NCBI GenBank assembly: GCA_900544715.1
Contig: UQWL01000010.1
Location: forward strand, 31,271 to 95,270
DNA: 64,000 nucleotides
Origin: an uncultured Oscillospiraceae bacterium
GTDB lineage: Bacteria > Bacillota > Clostridia > Oscillospirales > Acutalibacteraceae
Reading direction: 5' to 3'
The translations under genes and the position numbers were made by a program. The notes beneath the pieces are model-generated. The model was not told where the DNA came from. It saw only the letters and a list, made by a program, of their open reading frames with translations, and did not search any database. Below are positions 57,635 through 64,000 of this stretch, piece by piece (position 1 is the first letter of the stretch; the number at the start of each line of letters is the position of its first letter).

Positions 57635-59412
57635 TCCTGCAAGCGCTTGTGAAATACTATGAAATTATGGCCGCGGAGGGCAAGCTCCCAAAGCAGGGCT
57701 ATTGCACCGGGAAAGTTTCCTATGTGCTGGAGCTTTCCCGGGAGGGGGAGCTCTGCGGCATTACGAGTTTGAGGCTCACCGTCGAACGCGGAACCAAAAA
57801 AGTTGATGTGGCGCAAATGCTGGAAGTTCCAGAGCAAACTACACGTGCGGTCAATATCTTCCCCTACTTCCTCTGCGATAACGCCATTTATCTGCTGGGC
57901 CTGGATACTAAGGGGAATCCGAAGCGTGCCCTTCAATGCTTTGAGGCTTCCAAAAAACTGCACCGGGAGATTCTATCCGGCGTCGATCATCCTGCCGCGC
58001 GCGCAATTCTTGCCTTTTTCGACCGCTGGGATCCGGCCACGGCCGCTGAAAATCCCTACATACAGGAAAAGCTGGCCGGACTCACCGCTGGCGGGAATTT
58101 GATCTTTCGAGTGGATATGGGGGACTATGCGCAGGATATCCCTGCCCTGCGGGAAGCATGGGAAGCTTCCTGCGCGGCGCAGGAGCAGGGCGTTGAGCTG
58201 CCCTGCCTGGTCACGGGAGAGCGCCAGCCAATTGCCATCCTACACGGCAAAATTCGTGGCGTGAAGGATGCGCAGAGTGTGGGGGCAAACCTCGTCAGCT
58301 TCAATTCCAGCGCCTATGAATCCTATGGCAGGGACCATGCGCAGGGGCTCAACGCCCCAGTCGGAAAGCATGCCGCTTTCGCCTATGTCACCGCCCTGAA
58401 TGCGCTCCTTGCCAATCCGGATCACCGACTGATTATCAGCGATACGACCGTTGTGTTCTGGGCGGAGAGCGCAAACCCGGCTTTCCAAGGTTTGTTTAAC
58501 GCTGCAATCAGCCCCAAGGAAGACAATCAAAAGCTATTGCACGCCATGCTTGAAAAGATCAGCCAGGGCCTTCCGCCCGGAGACGGCGTCAATCCGGAAA
58601 CGCCCTTCTACATTCTTGGCCTTGCACCGAACGCCGCCCGTCTCTCCGTGCGTTTTTTCTTACAGGATTCCTTTGGAAATTTTCTTGAGCATATCAGGCA
58701 GCATTACAGTGATATGGAGATTGTGAAGGCACCCTATGAATTCCCCTACCTCTCCCCCTACTGGCTGCTGCGGGAAACCGTCAACCCCAATTCTAAGGAT
58801 AAATCCGGCTCTCATCTGCTCAGCGGGGCCGTGATGCGCTCCATCCTGACCGGCGCACCCTATCCGAAGGCATTGCTCAACGCGGTGATGCTCCGCATCC
58901 ATGCCGAGCAGGATGATCCTGATCGCCATACGAAAAAAATCACACGCGGCCGGGCGGCCATCATAAAGGGCTATCTCATCCGCCAGCACCGCGGGGAGGA
59001 AGCATATAAGGAGGTTTTGCAAGTGTCGATCAATGAGGAGAGCAAAAACAAGGCCTATGTGCTCGGGCGGCTGTTCGCCATTCTGGAAAGAGCGCAGCTA
59101 GAGGCCTATCCCAACATCAACGCAACCATCAAGGACCGTTATTTCACCTCGGCCTGCGCAACGCCGGGGAGCGTTTTCCCCACGCTGATCAAATTATCAC
59201 GGCATCATATCCGAGTCATCAAGGATATAAAGCTAAAGTGCTATCTCGACAACCAGATCAAAGACCTTATTGATAAACTGGATATTGCCGACACGCCGTT
59301 CCCCGCCCATTTTTCGCTGGAGGATCAGGGGAGTTTCGTGCTGGGCTATTACCAGCAAACACAGAAACGGTATCTTAAAAAAATCGACAGCGAAGTGAAG
59401 GAGGAAGCATAA
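57631..59412 (+). CDS. cas8c: Cas8c (Csd1), large subunit of type I-C Cascade
   Basis: A 593-residue Csd1-family protein that recognises the PAM in the effector complex. Family segments include SYVLELSREGELCGI, FLCDNAIYLLGLD, GRDHAQGLNAPVGKHAAFAYVTALNALL and ADTTVVFWAE-like SDTTVVFWAESA. In I-C systems an internal start within cas8c can give a separate small subunit; a methionine-rich C-terminal third is present but I cannot fix such a start. It overlaps cas5 and directly abuts cas7. Confidence 0.95.
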   Translation: MILQALVKYYEIMAAEGKLPKQGYCTGKVSYVLELSREGELCGITSLRLTVERGTKKVDVAQMLEVPEQTTRAVNIFPYFLCDNAIYLLGLDTKGNPKRALQCFEASKKLHREILSGVDHPAARAILAFFDRWDPATAAENPYIQEKLAGLTAGGNLIFRVDMGDYAQDIPALREAWEASCAAQEQGVELPCLVTGERQPIAILHGKIRGVKDAQSVGANLVSFNSSAYESYGRDHAQGLNAPVGKHAAFAYVTALNALLANPDHRLIISDTTVVFWAESANPAFQGLFNAAISPKEDNQKLLHAMLEKISQGLPPGDGVNPETPFYILGLAPNAARLSVRFFLQDSFGNFLEHIRQHYSDMEIVKAPYEFPYLSPYWLLRETVNPNSKDKSGSHLLSGAVMRSILTGAPYPKALLNAVMLRIHAEQDDPDRHTKKITRGRAAIIKGYLIRQHRGEEAYKEVLQVSINEESKNKAYVLGRLFAILERAQLEAYPNINATIKDRYFTSACATPGSVFPTLIKLSRHHIRVIKDIKLKCYLDNQIKDLIDKLDIADTPFPAHFSLEDQGSFVLGYYQQTQKRYLKKIDSEVKEEA

Positions 59413-60297
59413 ATGTCAGAGCCGATCAAAAACAGATATGATTTCGTGATTCTTTTCGACGTGGAAAACGGCAACCCCAACGGCGACCCGGACGCAGGCA
59501 ATATGCCGCGCATCGATCCGGAAACCAACCATGGCATTGTCACAGACGTCTGCCTCAAGCGCAAAATCCGCAACTTTGTGGAGACAGCCTGCGAAGACCA
59601 GCCAGGCTACCGGATCTATATCAAAGATAACGTGCCGCTCAATAAGAGCGACCGGGAAGCTTTCACGGCCCTCAATGTGGATGAGAAGAAGCTCAGTAAA
59701 AAGGATAACCCGGATCTGGATGGTAAAATCCGCGATTTTATGTGCCGTGAATTTTTTGATATCCGCACCTTTGGCGCGGTGATGACCACGTTCGTCAAGG
59801 CTGCGCTCAACTGCGGCCAGGTGCGCGGTCCGGTTCAGCTCGGCTTTGCCCGCAGTATTGATCCGATCGTGCAGCAGGAGGTCACCATCACCCGCGTGGC
59901 CATCACCACAGAGGCCGATGCAGAGCGCAAAGGCACGGAGATGGGCCGTAAATTTATCGTCCCCTATGCGCTTTACCGGGTGGAGGGCTTTGTATCCGCC
60001 AATCTAGCCCGCAAGGTGACCGGCTTTTCCGAGGAAGATCTTCAACTCCTCTGGAAAGCGATCATCAATATGTTTGAAACCGACCGCTCCGCCGCGCGCG
60101 GCAAGATGGCGGTGCGGGAGTTGATCGTCTTCCGGCACGATAGCGAGCTGGGCAACGCGCCCGCCTATAAGCTGTTTGAAACGGTAACCGTCAAAAACAA
60201 GGATGCTTCCCGCCCGCCGAGAGGCTATCACGACTACGACGTTCAGGTAAACACAGGTGCCCTGCCCGAGGGTGTCACCTGCGAACGGATGATTTAA
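59413..60297 (+). CDS. cas7: Cas7c (Csd2), Cascade backbone subunit
   Basis: A 294-residue RAMP protein forming the crRNA-binding backbone. The N-terminal RYDFVILFDVENGNPNGDPDAGNMPR is the hallmark of Csd2, followed by FFDIRTFGAVM and GQVRGPVQLGFARSIDPI. The start codon follows the cas8c stop without a gap. Confidence 0.96.
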   Translation: MSEPIKNRYDFVILFDVENGNPNGDPDAGNMPRIDPETNHGIVTDVCLKRKIRNFVETACEDQPGYRIYIKDNVPLNKSDREAFTALNVDEKKLSKKDNPDLDGKIRDFMCREFFDIRTFGAVMTTFVKAALNCGQVRGPVQLGFARSIDPIVQQEVTITRVAITTEADAERKGTEMGRKFIVPYALYRVEGFVSANLARKVTGFSEEDLQLLWKAIINMFETDRSAARGKMAVRELIVFRHDSELGNAPAYKLFETVTVKNKDASRPPRGYHDYDVQVNTGALPEGVTCERMI

Positions 60298-60299
60298 CC

Positions 60300-60983
60300 A
60301 TGTATCAAGAGGAAGACTTTCTCGCCATTTCGGGGCTTCAGCATTTTGCCTTCTGCCGGAGGCAATGGGCGCTGATCCATATCGAACAGCAGTGGAAGGA
60401 AAACCTGCGCACGGTGGAGGGGCATATCCTGCACGAGAACGCACACGACGCCTTTTTCACCGAGAAGCGGGGCACGGTGCTCATCTCCCGCGGCATGGCG
60501 ATTCAATCCCGCGCGCTCGGCGTCAGCGGCGTATGTGATGTGGTGGAGCTGCACGCCTCACCGGACGGCGTGCCGATTTTCGGCCGGGAAGGCAAGTGGC
60601 TTCCCGTTCCTGTGGAATACAAACGCGGCAGCCCCAAGGAAACCGATGCGGATCGGCTGCAGCTCTGCTGCCAGGCTATGTGCCTGGAGGAGATGCTCTG
60701 CTGTGAAATTCCCGTCGCTTACCTCTACTACGGCGAGCCAAACCGCCGCAGCAAGGTTTTGCTGGAAGAGGAGCTGCGCCGGAAGGTTCGTGATATGCTG
60801 CGGGAAATGCATGACGATTATCGCAGGCAGTATACGCCGCGCGTCAAGCCCACAAAAAGCTGCCGGGCCTGTTCATTGAAAGACCTATGCCTGCCAAAGC
60901 TCTGCCAAAAGCAGTCCGTTCGGGCATATCTCCAAACTGCTTTACATGAGGAGCTATCTCAAAAGGGAGGGGAAACGCCGTGA
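60300..60983 (+). CDS. cas4: Cas4, adaptation exonuclease
   Basis: A 227-residue RecB-type nuclease with the four iron-sulphur cysteines (FCRRQWA, C19; SCRACSLKDLCLPKLC) and the nuclease motif VPVEYKRGSPKETD. It trims prespacers and helps select the PAM together with Cas1-Cas2. It starts two bases after cas7 ends and overlaps cas1. Confidence 0.95.
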   Translation: MYQEEDFLAISGLQHFAFCRRQWALIHIEQQWKENLRTVEGHILHENAHDAFFTEKRGTVLISRGMAIQSRALGVSGVCDVVELHASPDGVPIFGREGKWLPVPVEYKRGSPKETDADRLQLCCQAMCLEEMLCCEIPVAYLYYGEPNRRSKVLLEEELRRKVRDMLREMHDDYRRQYTPRVKPTKSCRACSLKDLCLPKLCQKQSVRAYLQTALHEELSQKGGETP

Positions 60984-62011
60984 AACAGCTTGCCAACACC
61001 TTGTTTGTCACCACGCCGGATGCCTATTTGGCCTTGGACGGGGAAAACGTTGTGATCCTCAAAAAGGATACGGAGCTCCGGCGGGTTCCCCTCCACAATT
61101 TGGAAGGTATTATCGCCTTCGGCTACACGGGCGCAAGCCCAGCGCTGATGGGGGCATGTGCAAAGCGGAAAATCGCACTGAGCTTTTTGACGCAAAACGG
61201 AAAATTCCTCGCCCGGACCGTGGGCGAAGAGCAGGGAAACGTGCTTCTGCGCAAAACACAATACCGCCTGTCAGACAGCGAAGCGGCCAGCGCGGATCTC
61301 GCGCGGAGCTTTTTGCTCGCCAAGGTTCACAACAGCCGCTGGATTCTCGAACGGGCAGCGCGTGATTACGCCCTGCGGCTGGATGTAGAAAAACTCAAGC
61401 AAACCTCCGCCTTTCTGGCGGATTCCATCGGGCGTTTGGAATCCACTCCCACGCTGGAGGAAATGCGGGGCGTTGAAGGCGAGGCTGCCGCGCAGTATTT
61501 TTCCGTATTCGATGACCTGATTCTCCAGCAAAAGGAGGATTTCAGGTTCACCGGAAGAAACCGCCGCCCTCCGCTCGACAAGGTCAATGCGATGCTCTCT
61601 TTTGTCTATACGCTGCTTGCACACGATGCTGCTTCTGCCCTGGAGGCGGTCGGGCTTGACGCATACGTCGGCTTTTTACACCGCGACCGGCCCGGCCGCG
61701 CGTCGCTCGCCCTTGATTTGATGGAGGAGCTGCGCGGCGTGATGGCGGATCGGCTCGTCCTCACGCTCATCAACCGCCGCATGGTAAGGCCGGAGGGTTT
61801 TTATCAAAAAGAAAACGGCGCTGTATTAATGGACGACGAAACCCGAAAGACAATTTTAACCGCCTGGCAGACCAAAAAGCAGGAAACCATTGTGCATCCT
61901 TTCCTGGGAGAAAAGATCGCATGGGGCTTGGTGCCCTACGCGCAGGCAATGCTGTTCGCACGTTATCTACGCGGCGATACCGATGGTTACCCGCCGTTTC
62001 TGTGGAAATAA
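60980..62011 (+). CDS. cas1: Cas1, spacer integrase
   Basis: A 343-residue integrase of the I-C branch. The metal-binding residues lie in MRGVEGEAAAQYF (E166), VGFLHRDRPGR (H234) and LALDLMEELRG (D246/E249). The start is GTG 60980 with GGGAGGGG upstream, overlapping the cas4 stop by four bases. Confidence 0.97.
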   Translation: MKQLANTLFVTTPDAYLALDGENVVILKKDTELRRVPLHNLEGIIAFGYTGASPALMGACAKRKIALSFLTQNGKFLARTVGEEQGNVLLRKTQYRLSDSEAASADLARSFLLAKVHNSRWILERAARDYALRLDVEKLKQTSAFLADSIGRLESTPTLEEMRGVEGEAAAQYFSVFDDLILQQKEDFRFTGRNRRPPLDKVNAMLSFVYTLLAHDAASALEAVGLDAYVGFLHRDRPGRASLALDLMEELRGVMADRLVLTLINRRMVRPEGFYQKENGAVLMDDETRKTILTAWQTKKQETIVHPFLGEKIAWGLVPYAQAMLFARYLRGDTDGYPPFLWK

Positions 62012-62095
62012 GCTTGGTTACTCCGGTGAATCCAGAAACAGAGCTGCCCGGCTGGCGGTTACCGCTTTATTGATTCAACGCAAAGGAGATGCTTT

Positions 62096-62386
62096 ATGCT
62101 TGTGCTCATCACCTATGATGTCAATACAGAAACAGCCGCCGGAAAGAAGCGGCTCCGAAAGGTTGCCAAGCAGTGTGTCAATTATGGCCAACGCGTCCAA
62201 AACTCTGTTTTTGAATGCCATTTGGATGCGGCGGTCTGCCGCGAAGTGGAACATAAGCTGGAGCAGATCATCGACCCGGAAACAGACAGCCTGCGTTTCT
62301 ATTATCTTGGCAACAACTATAAAACCAAGGTGAAGCATGTGGGGGCGAAACCGTCCTTTGACGTCACTGAACCGCTGATTATTTAA
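62096..62386 (+). CDS. cas2: Cas2, adaptation complex subunit
   Basis: A 96-residue ferredoxin-fold protein starting MLVLITYDVNTE with the conserved aspartate at the end of the first strand, and QRVQNSVFECHLD. It bridges two Cas1 dimers in the integration complex. AAAGGAGA precedes ATG 62096. The gene is separated from cas1 by 84 bases and from the first repeat by a 190-base leader. Confidence 0.97.
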   Translation: MLVLITYDVNTETAAGKKRLRKVAKQCVNYGQRVQNSVFECHLDAAVCREVEHKLEQIIDPETDSLRFYYLGNNYKTKVKHVGAKPSFDVTEPLII

Positions 62387-62576
62387 AAGATAGTCTTTCG
62401 CAACGCGGTGCGAACGGGAAGCGAACAGAAAAATTCCACGAGATTCGCACCAATAAAAAATATTTATTGTTATAAAAATGAACTATTTTATTTGTGGAAG
62501 ACTTAGAGAAAAAGAGATAGAGAGTGTTTTGACACATCTTGTTTCTTTTTTATATATTATTTTATGCATTTTTGCT
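62387..62576 (+). promoter_or_regulatory. CRISPR leader with crRNA promoter
   Basis: An AT-rich leader between cas2 and the first repeat. It contains an inverted repeat, GGTGCGAA (62407-62414) and TTCGCACC (62444-62451), and a promoter TTGACA (62529-62534) with TATATA at 16 bases or TATATT at 18 bases, placing the transcript start near 62565, just before the first repeat. Repeat orientation (ATTGAAAT end on the right) agrees with this leader side. Confidence 0.75.
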
Positions 62577-64000
62577 GTCGCACCCCACGCGGGTGCGTGG
62601 ATTGAAATAGTTTCGTGTGCCGCAGCACGCGGATTCTGATGGTCGCACCCCACGCGGGTGCGTGGATTGAAATATTAAAGAAATCCCCGCGAAAATCGGT
62701 CAATTCAGTCGCACCCCACGCGGGTGCGTGGATTGAAATGAATCCTAAATATCAAATTTCGCTTTTGATCGCTGGGTCGCACCCCACGCGGGTGCGTGGA
62801 TTGAAATGCGTCGAGCTTGCCATCCTTTTCGGTGCTGCGCTGTCGCACCCCACGCGGGTGCGTGGATTGAAATTTTATAGGATATTTTTTTACAACGGTT
62901 TTTAAACGTCGCACCCCACGCGGGTGCGTGGATTGAAATAATGAGCATCTCAAAGAATTGATTGAGGCAGGGGTCGCACCCCACGCGGGTGCGTGGATTG
63001 AAATCCTTTTAGGAGGCGAGGACGTGGATATTGATATGTCGCACCCCACGCGGGTGCGTGGATTGAAATGTCCTAGATTTTATCCAATGTCTGAAGCACA
63101 CTGGTCGCACCCCACGCGGGTGCGTGGATTGAAATATGCGCAACCAACCCGCGAACTATGGGACGTTATGGTCGCACCCCACGCGGGTGCGTGGATTGAA
63201 ATTGATGCGACTGCGTGGGAAACGAGCGAGGTTAGTCGTCGCACCCCACGCGGGTGCGTGGATTGAAATACGAGGCCAAAATCAGTGATCTGTTGCTCTG
63301 CGGTCGCACCCCACGCGGGTGCGTGGATTGAAATGCTCAATCTGTCTCCTGGACCAGAATGGAAACAAGTCGCACCCCACGCGGGTGCGTGGATTGAAAT
63401 CGTTTTTATGGACGATTTGCAAAAGGCGCACCCTGGTCGCACCCCACGCGGGTGCGTGGATTGAAATCCCGTAGCCTTAACCGCTGTGCTTGGTTTCGCC
63501 CTGTCGCACCCCACGCGGGTGCGTGGATTGAAATTCGTTCGCCGCGTTCGTATCGACTGTATTGGGGTTGGTCGCACCCCACGCGGGTGCGTGGATTGAA
63601 ATACGAAGCGTGACGTTTAAAGCGGTGGCTATCCTAGTCGCACCCCACGCGGGTGCGTGGATTGAAATGTCAATACTTTTTGTTGACTTGCGTAACTTTT
63701 TGTCGCACCCCACGCGGGTGCGTGGATTGAAATCATGGTTATTAAAGAGATGGAAAACGAAGTAAAAAAGTCGCACCCCACGCGGGTGCGTGGATTGAAA
63801 TTACGTTTAGAGGATGGTCACAGGTTGAAAATCCTAAGTCGCACCCCACGCGGGTGCGTGGATTGAAATCCGACGCGCTCAAAACGAACGACGAGGAAAA
63901 GGGTCGCACCCCACGCGGGTGCGTGGATTGAAATCCGACGCGCTCAAAACGAACGACGAGGAAAAGGGTCGCACCCCACGCGGGTGCGTGGATTGAAATC
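62577..64000 (+). CRISPR. Type I-C CRISPR array, 22 repeats visible, continues beyond the window
   Basis: The 32-base repeat starts GTCGCACCCCACGCGGGTGC and ends GTGGATTGAAAT; all 22 copies read the same. Repeat starts: 62577, 62642, 62708, 62776, 62842, 62908, 62973, 63038, 63104, 63171, 63238, 63303, 63369, 63436, 63503, 63571, 63637, 63702, 63770, 63838, 63903, 63968. The 21 complete spacers are 33-36 bases. Spacers 20 (63870-63902) and 21 (63935-63967) are identical; the one visible base of spacer 22 is compatible with a third copy. The array runs off the right end, so the total is unknown. Confidence 0.99.

Noticed and set aside
62615..63776. Several frames of 60-165 residues in the CRISPR array on both strands
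   Set aside because: They consist of the translated 32-base repeat (such as APHAGAWIE) alternating with spacers and have no coding meaning.

Overview
The window suggests a spore-forming, strictly anaerobic Clostridia bacterium, probably from the Oscillospiraceae/Ruminococcaceae side. The reasons are an NAD-linked [FeFe] hydrogenase operon, sporulation proteins (SpmA, SpmB, SpoVAE, YtaF), an AbrB-type regulator, a moderately high G+C composition, strong AGGAGG-type ribosome binding sites and frequent TTG/GTG starts. No species is named because the sequence alone does not support one.

Layout. 0.1-5.7 kb (minus): an AgrA/LytTR-type two-component system, then a heterodimeric ABC exporter whose promoter carries a well-spaced pair of LytTR-type direct repeats, then a 58-residue protein of unknown function. 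5.9-12.8 kb (plus): a sugar-acid operon with a TIM-barrel sugar isomerase/epimerase, two Gfo/Idh/MocA dehydrogenases, mannonate dehydratase, an SDR mannonate oxidoreductase, KDG kinase and KDPG aldolase, closed by a terminator. 13.2-14.5 kb: a small HTH regulator and a decayed IS3-family element with both inverted ends. 14.7-17.2 kb (minus): an MBOAT acyltransferase with its AlgJ-like SGNH partner. 17.4-22.6 kb (plus): hydCEDBA-type hydrogenase operon with a near-perfect Rex operator just downstream of its promoter. 22.8-30.3 kb: an SGNH hydrolase, YtaF, a methyltransferase, a two-component system whose kinase and regulator genes are separated by an alpha-glucosidase gene, and prolyl-tRNA synthetase. 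30.5-38 kb (minus): a GPH-type sugar transporter with a very long cytoplasmic tail, and a regulator-kinase-unknown protein-FemAB envelope operon, then a lone SpoVAE. 38.2-43.9 kb (minus): a glycan-degradation operon (SGNH double-domain protein, GntR, GH30, six-hairpin glycosidase-like protein). 44.1-49.4 kb (plus): a flavoprotein operon (GlpA-like with extra N-terminal domain, second FAD protein, DUF1667, AGPS-like FAD oxidase). The last two operons are driven by two consensus promoters that overlap completely on opposite strands. 49.5-54.5 kb: a polar amino acid ABC transporter, SpmAB, an AbrB-family regulator, and mntP under a yybP-ykoY manganese riboswitch. 54.8-64 kb (plus): a complete type I-C CRISPR-Cas locus (cas3-5-8c-7-4-1-2) with leader and 22 identical 32-bp repeats running off the window end.

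How it fits together. Fermentation of sugar acids and glycans (uronate operon, GH13, GH30, GPH transporter) supplies reducing power that the Rex-controlled hydrogenase can release as H2. Three two-component systems and several surface enzymes (MBOAT, FemAB, SGNH proteins) point to active remodelling of the envelope. The least explained parts are the dehydrogenase/epimerase front end of the uronate operon, the flavoprotein operon with AGPS-type catalytic motif, the two-component/FemAB operon with an unknown extracellular protein, and the two face-to-face promoters at 43.96-44.00 kb.
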